From contig NC_049981.1 in assembly GCF_000003815.2 (NCBI RefSeq), positions 28,694,379 through 28,758,378 on the forward strand: 64,000 nucleotides of DNA, in the 5' to 3' direction. The stretch comes from Branchiostoma floridae (Eukaryota > Chordata > Leptocardii > Amphioxiformes > Branchiostomatidae). A program made the translations under genes and the position numbers. Positions 26,157-37,374 of this stretch are shown here, piece after piece; the stretch's first letter is position 1; every line of letters begins with the position of its first letter. Below the pieces are notes generated by a model that was given only the letters and a program-made list of their open reading frames with translations, did not search any database and had not been told where the DNA came from.

Positions 26157-26466
26157 ACAGCATGTTGTACGACTGGACTTTTGTTTGTCTTATTTCTGGT
26201 CAGGAAGCGGTTTCAATATATGAAAAACAGGCCACACGTAGCGTGGTCTATTTTTGCCAATGTGTCATTTTAGGGGTGGGTACCGGTACAGCAAATTCAG
26301 GTACAGGTACGGTCCAGGTTCAGATGATCAGGTCCAGGTCAGGGCCTGAACATGAACATGAACCTGGACCTAATTATCTGCATGTTAACTTATTATAATC
26401 AAAACAATGGTCCATCCCGCTACCAATGTATTCTGTAAAGTTGAGTATCCGACGTCCATTGGCGTT

Positions 26467-26892
26467 TTAAAATCCTATCTTCATGTAAACAACTTGACTA
26501 ACTCCCTCTGTTTCAGACCAAGTTTTACTGTGGAAACATAGTATTAAAGAGTTAAACATAGGAGTTTTCAATATGAACATGTTATCAGATGTTCTGTAGT
26601 TTTTGTGAAATCCTGCTTGGTTTGGTTTTCTGGTGCCTTTATCCTCGAAGAAGGTTGATAGTCTTGTACTATGGTACTGCAGCTGAGGTTTAAAGTTGGT
26701 GGTGAAATTTCCCTCAAGTGCCAGGTTCATGATTTTTTGTAGTGGATACGTCTTTGGACAGGGAGTCAGTTGTGTAAATTTGGCCCCCCTGGCAGCTCGT
26801 TTTGAATTGCAGCAAGCGATTTTGTTGTTATCTTTGGAAGAGAATAAGTCAAGCAGGGATTGGTGGATTTGCATTATTTTTAGTATGAACAT
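26467..26892 (-). pseudogene. LINE reverse-transcriptase fragment, inverted part
   Basis: Minus-strand open frame with the motif NQAGFHKNYRTSDNMFILKT, the conserved QxGFRKxxxTxDN segment of non-LTR reverse transcriptases. It lies in the opposite orientation to the downstream part of the same kind of protein at 27050-27960. There is no intact reverse-transcriptase catalytic motif; it is a dead fragment. Confidence 0.65.
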
Positions 26893-26914
26893 ACCCTAGG
26901 TGATGATTAAAATA

Positions 26915-27062
26915 CTGCAATGTATTGAATTAAAATCTGGGATTTTTGTATTCAACAAAAGGGGCCACTTATTTTCTAACTTTTAAGTTAGAAAATAAGT
27001 GGCCCCTTTTGTTGAAGTTAGAAAATAAGTGGCCCCTTTTGTTGAATGCAAAAATCCCAGAT
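26915..27062. repeat. inverted duplication at the LINE junction
   Basis: The string GGCCACTTATTTTCTAAC and its reverse complement occur three times within 100 bases: plus at 26963, minus at 26986-27009 and again at 27018-27042. The flanks (AAAATCTGGGATTTTTG / CAAAAATCCCAGATTTT) are also inverted. The plus copy translates as FNKRGHLFSN, a LINE protein segment, so the palindrome arose within LINE sequence. Confidence 0.75.
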
Positions 27063-28275
27063 TTTAATACAATACTTCTCTTTATACAATAAAACGATAG
27101 AGATAGTTCCAACTTACTGTTACCTAGGCATTATGTTTACAGCAAGTTGTACATTTAGCACTGCTGTAAAGAAGGCCCAAAGAGCATTATTTAGTATTAG
27201 AAGTACACTAGGAGAAACTAGATCTTCTGTATCACTACATTGTAAACTGTTCGACCGATTTTATTGTATGGATCTGAAGTCTGGTGCAGTAGCAAATTGA
27301 ACGACAAATCATCATTAGAGTTCATCTGAAATTCTGTAAGTACATCCTTGGTGTTCGAAGGCACGCCAGTAATTTTGCAAGTATAGCGGAACTGGGGCGT
27401 TTCCCCTTGTGGATTGAAGCTCAATGCAGATGTATATTTATTATTTTAGATTAGCCAACGAAGTGCGCACAAGTAGTCATGAAGCTTACATGGTACAGCA
27501 GGATCTAGATCGCCGTAAAACACCCTGCTGGTTATCTGATGTAAGGAAACTCTTAGAGGAGTCCGGTTTTGCCTACCTGTATAAAAACGGCCACTCCAAC
27601 GTTCCCTCTCATCTAAATCAACTAAAGCAATGGTTGAAAGATCTTTATCCAAATATTTAATTCAGAACTACAAGCTTAAGCAAAGGGACGGAAAGAAACC
27701 CAAGGAAACAAATTGAGGACATACAAAACATTCAAAGAGACATATGAAAAAGAAACATATAGTAGAATCTCAAGCTTTGAACATCGCAGAGCTATGTGTA
27801 AATTTCGCATAAGTGACCATCCGTTACATATAGAATCCGACAGGCATAATCGTACTCCTTTAGGTGATAGAACATGTAAATTATGTGACCACTTATATCT
27901 TGAAGACGAGACACATTTTTTACTAGATTGTACATTATATGAATACGAACAATAGACAATGATTACAAGAAAATGTCAAAACATGACTTATTCAAATACT
28001 TGATGTCATGCACGAACGGTCATGCGATTGACGCAATATGTAAATATATCTCCACGTGTTTCAAAAAGAGAGAAGAACATGTTAGATGCAGACATTAGCG
28101 ATAGTACGATATGTTACCCGTTGTAACACATAAGTTCTCTTTCCATGTAGCCTAGTTTAGAATCACTGTATAAGTTTAGTTTTGCCTTTGCATCCATAAG
28201 ACCACATGTGGTCCTTCTGTGCATTTAGCCTTCGGGCATGAATATGCAATAAAGAATATGAATTATTATTATTAT
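27046..28275 (+). pseudogene. LINE (non-LTR retrotransposon) 3' part, dead
   Basis: Broken coding frames on the plus strand: VPTYCYLGIMFTASCTFSTA and IRSTLGETRSS (after the polymerase domain), ELGRFPLWIEAQ, and CKLCDHLYLEDETHFLLDC, the C-terminal zinc-knuckle-like segment of many L2/CR1/RTE-related elements. Frameshifts separate them. The 3' end has AATAAAGAATATGAATT followed by (ATT)n, a usual non-LTR tail. Confidence 0.8.
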
Positions 28276-28847
28276 ATAAAGTAAAATGACTATCAACTCT
28301 CCTCTACTTCGCGCTTGTTATTTGCTTGGACACATAAGCCCGAAAACACGTAAACGTATCCCGCCGTAGTGCCGGTGTATAATTTGTTCATTTTCTAATC
28401 GGTCCGAAATCCGGTCTGCTGATTTTTTTCGGACCGGTCCAACAAAGAAAAACGGTCTGTACCGGTGCCCACCCCTAGTGTCATTGCTTTCAATCACAGT
28501 GTTATGAGTACACAATTTATGCTATCAATTACAATATATAGGATGTATAATGTATATGTATATTCTTTATAGTGACATTGATGCTATGAACCACAGTAAT
28601 AATTCTATATGACGAGGTCACTTTGGCCCTTCACTCAAAGAGAGAGGACAGAGGGAGAAGAGAGAGAGAGAGACAGTTAGACAATCCCCAATGCAATACG
28701 TCATTCTCTTCGGATGAAGTAAAAACGTTAAGTAAACAGACTGTCACGTTTTTTTTGTGTGCATATTTCATCATCTTGAAAGCAATGAAAGCACGCTGGC
28801 TCAATAAGATAAAAGAAAGAGGGTCATTCTGTGATATTTGCAGGTAA

Positions 28848-28880
28848 TGACCTCAAAATCGATCACGGGAAATGACGTAA
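28848..28880 (+). promoter_or_regulatory. conserved distal module upstream of peptide gene 3
   Basis: GACCTCAAAATCGATCACGG followed by GAAATGACGTAAATGACC. It matches the module at 24301-24332 upstream of gene 2, at a similar distance from the ATG. Confidence 0.5.
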
Positions 28881-29299
28881 ATGACCATAGTGGGTTTGAC
28901 TATAAAGACAAGCTAACAGATGTATAATGTTATGATACTGCTAATATTAAATAATTTCCATCTTATATCGTAAGATATAATGATCAGAACCCACTCCTAG
29001 AACTTGAGTACCGTCCTTTGTATTGTTTAGGGTTCTGCATGGTAAAAAGAAAGGTTTTTATGTCCCTATATTTGAAAAGAGAAAACTTGGCTCCTTCACG
29101 TACAATGTACCTATGTCAAAATTTACACATTTTCGCCAGATAAGGTCCGGAAGATGGCCCATCCCGTTTCCATGGAAACCCTGGCAGTAGGATGTTTGAA
29201 CTACCATACGAACCGGACTAGACTGTTTACACACATAATCATGGCGTACTCTTTATTTGCAGGGTCAGCAAGTTCATGTAGTATGATAATTCCAAGTCC
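28881..29299. other. promoter region of peptide gene 3
   Basis: Holds the conserved motif GATAAGGTCCGGAAGATGG at 29139-29157 and, after it, GTAGGATGTTTGAACTACC and ACCGGACTAGACTGTTTACA, similar to sequences upstream of genes 2 and 4. No coding sequence. Confidence 0.5.
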
Positions 29300-29306
29300 A
29301 TAAATA
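29300..29306 (+). promoter_or_regulatory. TATA box of peptide gene 3
   Basis: ATAAATA in ATAAATACAGG, 68 bases before the ATG at 29368. Confidence 0.7.
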
Positions 29307-29367
29307 CAGGACCGTGTAGTCTGGATCCCCCTATTCGCTGATAGGCCTTCTCTTTAACCACATCATC

Positions 29368-30911
29368 ATGAAAATCGTTCTTCTTCTCGCCTTTGTGGCA
29401 GCCGCCAACGTGAGTATTGATATCTAGATATGAACTTTATCTTACAAGGAACTGAAACATTTTCTATATAGTACATTTGTGTCCATTGTACAGGTAGATT
29501 ATCATACTTGGCGTATACTAGCTTGTTCTTTAACTCAATGATTACTTTTCTGTATCCATATTGCATTTTCATGTATGGTGAATTGTGCTTATATTCTTGT
29601 TCTGCATTTATGTTTTGAGAAGAGAGTTCGCATAAGTATTTTGCATCCTGACCAATCCTTATGAAATACATGTGAATAGAATTGAATTAGATAAGTTAAG
29701 CTATGATTTTAATATTAATTGCGAAAGAGGCAACGTTCAGCGAGAACCATGGTTTGATAGATACATTAGAATTTGCATATTAAAAACTGGAAGTCACTGC
29801 CGTCACGACGCTTGACTTTTGATGCTTGGACGCTTGACATTTCCTTTATACAAAAGTCGTATCATGGCGCCTTACTGAAGCCAGACTATTCTTCTGATAG
29901 AAAAAGTTCTAACTAACGTAAGACTTGCTGGTATGTTCTTATCCGCTAGGCGGCGTGGTTGTGTCCTAACGGTGACGTGGACTGCGACCCCGGCGAGTGC
30001 TGTGTCAGATCTTTCCTCATCAACACCTGCCATGACAGGGTACGTAAACTTGAGCCCAGTATGAGCCAAATTGTATTGATATATCTTAACAGTCACAACG
30101 TCTTATTCTTACCCATCTTCTTTTTAATCGGCTCATTTCTATTCCTATTTCCCGGCGATCTCTACCCAACGTTAACGCGTTGACAATGATCTTTCCGTGA
30201 AGTCCTGTCAGATGGGACTCTCCATCCCCGCCATACACATGGGAATATCAGCTCTGTCTATCCGTCTTAAGCTGTCTTAAGAAGCGAGAAGAAGTTGAAC
30301 ATATACATACTAGTATGCATGTAGTAAGATACAAAATTGCTATATCACTTTTGTTGTACTCAGTATCTTTATCACCATGTACCTGTATGAATGAATGAAT
30401 GCCTTAAAGTGCAATACGTACAATAAAGGTATTTCCTTCTTTCCCTAGTTCCTTCATTCCCTCCTTCCATCCTTCCTTTCTTCCTTCCTTCATTCATTCC
30501 TTCCTTCCTTTCTCCATTCATTCATTCATTCACTCTCATTTCTTCCTTCCTTCCTTCCTTCCTTCCTTCTTTCCTTCCTTCCTTCCTTCCTTCCTTCCTT
30601 CCTTCCTTCCTTCCTTCCTTCCTTCCTTCCTTCCTTCCTTCCTTCCTTCCTTCCTTCCTTCCTTCCTTCCTTCCTTCCTTCCTTCCTTCCTTCCTTCCTT
30701 CCTTCCTTCCTTCATTCATCCCTCCATCATATTTCCCCCCCAGCCCGGACTGTACGACAACTGCAACAACGACGCCCTTTCCGTCACCGGCTACTGCGAC
30801 TGCGCGGACGGTTACGTCTGTGCTGACTACGGCACCAGCTCCTTCTCCGACTTCTTCAACGGTGACGGCTGGTGTGTCCACGACGTCGGCAGCGGAAATG
30901 GCGCAAACTAA
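29368..30911 (+). CDS. secreted ten-cysteine colipase/Dickkopf-C-like peptide, gene 3
   Basis: Predicted 99 aa. Exons 29368-29409 (signal peptide MKIVLLLAFVAAAN), 29950-30039 and 30744-30911, phase 0 throughout. Ten cysteines with the cluster's spacing; exon 3 contains TGYCDCADGYVC and SDFFNGDGWC. The residue after the usual Gly is Tyr instead of Leu (GYVC for GLVC). The tail after the last Cys is short and Gly/Asn-rich. Intron 2 ends in a long CTTC repeat close to the acceptor, which could affect splicing. AATAAA at 30964-30969. Confidence 0.85.
30433..30740. repeat. (CTTC)n microsatellite region
   Basis: An imperfect stretch from 30433, then nearly pure TTCC repeats over about 30541-30713, with a single interruption. 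It forms an extreme polypyrimidine tract ending about 30 bases before the acceptor of exon 3 of peptide gene 3. Confidence 0.95.
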
Positions 30912-30969
30912 TGCCACCTGATCCTGTAATCTTCAGTTCAAGGCAGCTGACTGCTGAGGACTAAATAAA

Positions 30970-31613
30970 TTAACACGTCATACGCATAGATTTGTGTTTG
31001 TGTCATGTCATTTGTGAATATATAGTACATCTTGCTTGGCAGCACTGAAATAACCTCAGAACCACGCGGACTGACTGTCGCGTTTGATATCTCTCTCATC
31101 ACCTATAAAGCCTTGAAAGTATATTGACCGAACAAACTAAAAGTAAGATAGCATAGCCAGTCCGTGCTGTCTGCAGGTGTTGCCACTGTTGCCAAGGTCT
31201 TCTGAGAATGATATACGATATAGCCTTTAGTTCGAGTTGTAGTTTTAACTAACATAGCAAAGGTCAGTGACCAAAAGGGCATACCTGGAGGTTGAGACGT
31301 TTCTGACTAAAGCCCATTTTAGGCCACTGACTCTTTGGAATTCTCTTCTTCTTTTCCTCCAGCATTCCGCTAGCTGTAAATTCGAAATTTATTTTGATGC
31401 TAGATTTTCTTCCCTCTTTTAAACGAAAATATGTTTGACATACTTGTATACCTTGCGTATAGTTACACATAGTCTTTTCCTGATAAGGTCCGGAACATGG
31501 CCCCTCCCTTACCCACGGAAAACGTGGAATTAGGATGTTTGTGCAACCAACAGAAGCCGGACAAGAATGTTTACAAACATACATTGAGTAACGTAAAATA
31601 TAGACACACAATA
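30970..31613. other. spacer and promoter region of peptide gene 4
   Basis: No gene seen. Contains GATAAGGTCCGGAACATGG at 31482-31500, the shared cluster motif, and GGATGTTTGTGCAACCAAC with CCGGACAAGAATGTTTAC downstream. TGCAGGTGTTGCC near 31173 weakly matches sequence beside the distal modules of genes 2 and 3. Confidence 0.5.
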
Positions 31614-31620
31614 ATAAATA
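31614..31620 (+). promoter_or_regulatory. TATA box of peptide gene 4
   Basis: ATAAATA in ATAAATACGGG, 68 bases before the ATG at 31682. Confidence 0.7.
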
Positions 31621-31681
31621 CGGGGCCTTGTCTTCTGGGCTCTCTCCACACACTGACTGACCCTCCACTATCCACATCATC

Positions 31682-33699
31682 ATGAAAGTTGTCCTTCTTC
31701 TCGCCTTTGTGGCCGCCGCTAACGTGAGTAGTCATGATATCCTGTTATGTGTAACCACGAGTTCAAACTATTTCTACATATTCCTACAACTGTTCCACAA
31801 TTGTCAAAAGATGATGTCTTAAATCAAGGACGTTACTCAAATCTACTGTCACTAACGCTCTGGAAAAAAAAACAATTATCTCAGAAACGTATTACGTATG
31901 ACTGAAGTGGTAAAGCTTGTCTTGCTTCAGACCAATATTGTGGCAGTAATTTTATATCCGGATCATCATCATCGTCGCCGCATTTCTAGTGTTTCAAGTG
32001 AGGTGGGCCGTTATCCAAACTTTCATCTAGTTTTAAATTTGTAATAAAATTTAAAAGTCATATGGAACATCTTTTTACATGATGCCACCTACATCCAACC
32101 TTCTTTTGAAAAAAGACATTGCTGCACTTGGCAATCCGATTGTCATGAGAGTATTCAATACGATTGATTGAACAGACTACATAAGTTATAGGCATTGGCA
32201 AAATGTGCTATGGTTTAACTACCATCTGTAACGTTACATTTTGTTGGTAACGTGTACATTGTTTCCCCCCAGGCGGCGTGGCTGTGTCCTAACGGGGACT
32301 CCGACTGTGATCCCGGCGAGTGCTGCGTCAGGTCCTTCATCATTAACACCTGCCAGGACAGGGTAAGGAGTACTTCAGTAATATCCAAGCAGATCCTATG
32401 GTGCCATAAGATAGTATCAAAACTGGCATAGGAGTCTAGCCGGCTAAGGGAGTCAAACGGGCAGCTTGATACTATACATTACGCACCGTTGATCTGGTTG
32501 TAGATTAGTACTTCAGACCTGAAACTTTACCAAGATTCTTCTCATCCTCTACTACATCCAGACAAGAAATCATTATCATGCTTTTAGTTTGTGTAAGCAA
32601 AGTTAGGTTCCACAGCAAAATTAAATAGCTATTATCTTTTTTACCTGCTACTAAGTGTTTAGTACTGTGTAAATGTGCTTTGCGATACTCTTCTCTCAAA
32701 CTAACAGTAACTTATGGTAACGGCAATTATCTAACTGTAAGTAACGTTATGTCTTGGAGTTCTGTCCTGTTAGGAAAGGAATATGACCCTAGTTGAAGTT
32801 CGGCGGTAATGAGAATTTTATTACATGGGCCGGGGGGTTCATATTATTTGTGTAGACACATCTTTTATGTTTCTAAAGCCTAATATTTTTTTTACTTTGT
32901 CCTACTCCTTTTTCACATCTTTCTCTTGGTGATACAGAATGGAAAGCCGCCATTTTCTTAATCTTTTTATGCTAATTTGCCCCACCACACATCCCACTGA
33001 GGTAACAGGTTGTTTCGCAACAATGTCAATTCGCAACCGTCAGTTCGCAACAAGGCAAGTCTTTTCGCAACAAGGTACAAGTCGTTTCGCAACATTTTAA
33101 TGTTATTAAACTTGATAGCCTGATAGTATTAGAAATCGTATTCCTAACATAATTGTACTGCTTCCACGTAAAAATCTTACCGGGTGCGAAAGACAACCCC
33201 GGCGGCAGAGGAACATGGGGCCGCATGGACCTGACAGCCCGATGATTTTCATGCGCCGGGTGGTATAGTTTCATACGTGTCGTGCACAGGAAGGAGTCTT
33301 CCTAACATAATTGTACTATGTTAGGGATACTATTTCTAATACTATTAGGGTATCAAGATTAATAACATTAAAATGTTGTGAAACGACTTGTACCTTGTTG
33401 CGAAAAGACTTGCCTTGTTGCGAACTGACGGTTGCGAACTGACATTGTTGCGAAACAACCTGTACCCCCCACTGACATCATCTGAAATGAATTAGCATTC
33501 TCAACTGTTGTGTCTCTCTCCCCAGCCCGGCCTGTACGACTCCTGCAACAACGACGCCCTCTCCGTCACCGGCTACTGCGACTGCGCAGAAGGCTTGAGG
33601 TGTGCCGACTACGGCACCAGCGCCTTCTCCGACTTCTTCAGCGGCGACGGCTGGTGCGTCACCGCGCCCGCGGAGCCCGGCAGCGGGAACGGGGTCTAA
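31682..33699 (+). CDS. secreted ten-cysteine colipase/Dickkopf-C-like peptide, gene 4
   Basis: Predicted 101 aa. Exons 31682-31723 (signal peptide MKVVLLLAFVAAAN), 32273-32362 and 33526-33699, phase 0 with GT/AG borders. Ten cysteines with the same spacing as genes 1-3: exon 2 has DCDPGECCVRSF, exon 3 TGYCDCAEGLRC and DFFSGDGWC. The tail is Pro/Gly-rich. Intron 2 holds half of a palindromic MITE (32383-32476) and a 467-bp inverted-repeat element (33001-33467). AATAAA at 33757-33762. Confidence 0.85.
32383..32476. mobile_element. palindromic MITE, degraded copy
   Basis: ATCCAAGCAGATCCTATGGT and TAGTATCAAAAC match the left arm of the palindrome at 59041-59203; CAGCTTGATACTATA is what remains of the right arm. 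Confidence 0.65.
33001..33467. mobile_element. long inverted-repeat element with TTCGCAAC subrepeats
   Basis: In intron 2 of peptide gene 4. Two arms of about 165 bp are near-identical reverse complements (ACAGGTTGTTTCGCAACAAT / ATTGTTGCGAAACAACCTGT), separated by about 140 unique bases. Flanking CCCACTGA (32993-33000 and 33468-33475) fits an 8-bp target duplication. Each arm carries five TTCGCAAC-type motifs. No coding capacity. Confidence 0.8.
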
Positions 33700-33762
33700 T
33701 CTGAGGAAAATTGCCGTCCGATCTCTCTGAGAAAGTTCTTTAGATGTTGCGGACCAAATAAA

Positions 33763-36180
33763 GCAACTTGTCATGTAGATTGACTTTCGTATGTGTCGTT
33801 GATTGTCAGAGAGTTGAATTCAAATAGGCGTCCAGCGAGACGAAGAACATCGAATAGCTGGACCTTTTCATTCTATAGTTGGTCACTCTTTACTGTCTTT
33901 AGGATTATTGTCGACTAGGTACAAAATGCCTTGCATGCATGTCAATGAAATAGAATCTAGTTCAGATATAACAATGTTTGTGACCCGATATGTTCTCTCA
34001 TGGCTTTTTGAATGTTGTGTCGTTCACTTCAAGGTCAGAAGTTTCCTCGTAATGTCCTACATTGAAAAATATCGGAATACCAAAAAGATGTTTCTATGTC
34101 CTACGTCATTGCAAAATGTCGGAATTAAAATTGATAAGGAGTTATGAATTTTGTGAGTCTTAAGAGTTGAGGGTCCTAACTTGATTACGTCTTTTTTGCG
34201 TATATCAGTACATTAGACCTATGGGTGAAAGAGCTCAATGACAGTTTACCTTGAATATATATAAATGCACATACACACTTCGAGTTCCTAGCACAGCTAT
34301 ATGCAGCTCTTACCGAAAAGTCCCTCCCGAAAAAGCAATAGGATTATCCAAACAAATATATATATAATGGGAGCCTAATGAATACAGTCCATCTGGGTCC
34401 GTTGCGTTGATATACATAGAAAAGTATGTGTCCTTTTCCGTGACTAAATGCATTCCAAAGCAACTCCACAACTTATGTCAGGCCAGGCAAAAATGGCAGC
34501 TTCGCAATCCAGTTTATCATTTTACTCCCGTGCTATCTTCTTTCTATCGTCTTCCAACATTGACGACACTTAGTCTGATGACAAGTCTCAGTGAGACGTG
34601 CCGGATACCATGCGAGCTCCTTTCGCGATATCTCGTGAGACCGTTGACAGCTGACGCTCAAACTTTGCAGATAGCCGTATCTCAGCTGAATACAGCTAGC
34701 GACTTTTTCAAACCTCTGCCGGTAATGTTGACTCTATTGACCTTGCCAGGACAAGTGAACGGTAACTCAGAATCTTGCCTGGTGAAGTGCTATTGCGCAC
34801 GCGCAGTGTACTGGGCAAGATATTAACTATATTATAAAGGTTGTTTTATGAATATGGTGAACAAATTCGGATTTTTTGCCTTTGTTTGTAATTTGTCAAA
34901 AATGCATATTGTCATAGATTGCTCATGTGTACATAAGGCCCTTTTTATTTGATTTTATGGATGACATCCACTCAAAAACGTCTGTTTCCAGAAAAAGTTT
35001 TGACGGTACTGTAAACCGTATAAAGCAGCTAGAAAATAAGCAAATACACGTCATCAATTGACAAAAATATATATAAACGATGGTTACTTAATGTCGCAGA
35101 ATGGCAGTCAGTCCCCAAGTCAATGAAAAAGATGTGAAAGAAAAAAAAAGAATATATTGTTCGGTTTACCAAGCTGTGTGTGTTCAGTCGTTAGTTCAAC
35201 AACGACTTCGCAACAAATAAGATCTCATAAGGAAGGCAACCGTTTTTGTTAAACTTTTTTTTATTCCCACACTCGCACCAGTTTGGGGAGTATGCCATCC
35301 ATATAATCAAATCAACATGGCCTAATCGTGTTACAGAATAAAACTGTACCTTTTTGAAAGTCATTTTTGACGTTACCGAGCAGCAAAATATTTTAGGCAA
35401 GAGAAATCAGCAACCAATGCGTAAAATTTGTTTGAATGTGGACAGCTTGCTCCCCCCGACAGCAAGAAAAAAAATCGTCATCGTTTTTACTATGAATCGA
35501 GCAAAAACGGTAACGTGTATACATGCGTCTTCAAATATCTTGAATGGCCTATCAGGTGTTTCATATTTGCATTTCTTGTGCCTTTCGGATGCCACACCCC
35601 ATAAGGTCACGATACCAAGTCCTTGAATGTCGTCATATGCAGAGGGGACGGATCGTTATATCTCTGACATATGGCAATTCATTGAGTCTCCACCATTCTC
35701 GCTTATTTCTTATTTCTTACATTGTATGATAATAATGATATTCGTGATTGCTATTAGTGACAATTTATGCCCTGATCATGATACTATGGGAAAGGGGTGT
35801 CCCTCACGGTCAAGCTCATGATTTCAATTGGTTGGTAACTGCGAGATCTCAGTTCCACCCTGGGAAGGGCATCTCGGTTGGGGCTGCATCAGTCTTTCGG
35901 AAGGGACGTAAAATTTGGGTCCAATGTTTGAGGATGTGTCTCGAGCGAGTTTAAGGGGACGGACTAGCAACCCCTCCCTAAAAATAAGGATAGTTGCTGT
36001 CCTGTGTTCCTCTGGGACTACAAGTATCCGAAGGAACTCTGAGAAAATGATAATGCAATGGTTTCCAGTGCCTTTCAGAATGATAATAATACCCCTTGTG
36101 TTACCTGAATCGTCCCTTAACTCTCTCCTTATTAGGTGGGTCAGTATGATGGTAGATGTTTCGTCATCCTGAAACGGCAC
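33763..36180. other. spacer between peptide genes 4 and 5
   Basis: About 2.4 kb with no convincing gene. The 139-codon frame at 34407-34826 has no domain. A SINE-tail-like repeat sits at 35852-35990. Upstream of gene 5 there is no ATAAATACAGG box like that of genes 1-4; TACAAAAG at about 36185 is the only TATA-like string. Confidence 0.5.
35852..35990 (+). repeat. SINE-tail-like dispersed repeat
   Basis: GTCTTTCGGAAGGGACGTAA at 35892, followed by GGACTAGCAACCCCTCCCTA. The first part is shared with 18640-18660. Confidence 0.5.
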
Positions 36181-36242
36181 ACGGTACAAAAGCAATTCTA
36201 GACAGAAGGTTCTTTCCCGTTTGATCTGACCTCACCGGCTCA

Positions 36243-37374
36243 ATGATGAAGTCTTTCCTGGCTTTCCTGGCCTTCGCCGCCATCTTCTACACCACAGAGG
36301 TGTGTTGAATTTTGCAATCTTTTTACTTGACTGCATACGTACATATTACTGTACTATTATTGTGAGAAATGTTATAAAAATTGACTATGTTTGACAAACT
36401 GCAAAGTGTGGTAGCAAACGACGATGACTTGCCGCCACAGCTTGTGTCTCAGTGTGTAGTTGCGTTAAATCATTGTTATTCACCATTGTCATCTAGCTAC
36501 TTCGTATATTTTGTTTCTGCTATTGTATTTTGCTTGTAGTATTCATGATCTGGGCTCCTAAGTTTATATTCTGCTAACATTCAGGAGTTCCCTTGGAAAT
36601 CGGCGCTTTTCGAAATGAAGGGACTACGTTCTTATTGTCAATCCGTCCCTGAATGATTCTTGTGTGCTGTAGCAATATATAACGCCATAGTAGAGTTCCT
36701 GCGTACTATAACGTAACCCTTCACATTTACTTCTTACTACAGGGTCTGATATTCGAGCCTTTCTGCTCCACGGATGCGGACTGTGAACCCAACGAATGCT
36801 GTGAGCGGAGCATCGTCCTGAACAGCTGCAAGCCCAGGGTAAGGACATAACGTTCTTAAAGGACACGAAAGCCTTACAAAACAGTATGTTATGACGGAGA
36901 CTTCTACTGTGTATAGGCTAGTGCATGTACGAATAGCCAAGGCTAGATCTCTAAACAGATCATGCTGTTGTTCCCCTGGCAAAACGTCGTATAACAGGCG
37001 GCCATGGCCAGTGACAATCCTGCCAAAGGGTCTCCTTTGACTGGGTTCTTTAGCGTTTTATCTGGTCTAAAAGGGTCGAATTCGTAGAAAACTATCCAAT
37101 GCGCCAGTATGATATCTACCCCTAAAACTACAGACAGCCCTATTTTAATCATATGCTACAAACATTTGTCCAATGTTTGCGTACACACTGACGTGGAGGC
37201 TATACTGTGTATTTCCCCAAGCCCGGCCTGTACGACTACTGCAACTCCAACAGCCTAACCCTGACTGGGCTCTGTCCCTGCGACGAGGGGCTAGAGTGTG
37301 TCGACTACAACCAAAACTTCGTCTTCGACGTTGTGACCGGGGACAGTTGGTGTGTGGCCCTGCCGGACGTCTAG
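36243..37374 (+). CDS. secreted ten-cysteine colipase/Dickkopf-C-like peptide, gene 5 (divergent)
   Basis: Predicted 101 aa. Exons 36243-36299 (signal peptide MMKSFLAFLAFAAIFYTTE), 36743-36838 and 37222-37374, all phase 0. Spacing is C-x5-C-x4-CC-x8-C-x9-C-x10-C-x-C-x5-C-x17-C; here the first gap is x5, exactly as in the Dickkopf C-terminal domain. Sequence is a second subfamily: DCEPNECCERS in exon 2, and LTGLCPCDEGLEC with VDYNQNFVFDVV in exon 3, in place of TGYCDC and DYGTSSFSDFF. AATAAA follows at 37424. A second, similar last exon lies 0.66 kb downstream (38032-38205) and may be an alternative end of this gene. Confidence 0.85.

Larger units (their letters stand above)
26271..28477. mobile_element. 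hAT-like element containing a nested LINE
   Basis: Outer ends TAGGGGTGGGTACCGGTACAG and CTGTACCGGTGCCCACCCCTA are inverted repeats, flanked by the 8-bp duplication GTGTCATT (26262-26269 and 28478-28485; one extra T on the left). These are hAT hallmarks. Subterminal sequence is rich in GGTCCAGGT/ACCGGTCC. No hAT transposase is visible; most of the inside is LINE-derived sequence (26467-28275), so a short non-autonomous element was probably invaded later. Confidence 0.8.

Noticed and set aside
30522-30917. 131-codon minus-strand frame rich in Lys-Glu-Gly-Arg repeats
   Set aside because: It is the antisense of the CTTC microsatellite and of exon 3 of peptide gene 3.
34407-34826. 139-codon plus-strand frame upstream of peptide gene 5
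   Set aside because: No domain, no upstream promoter motif of the cluster type, and no conserved cysteine pattern.
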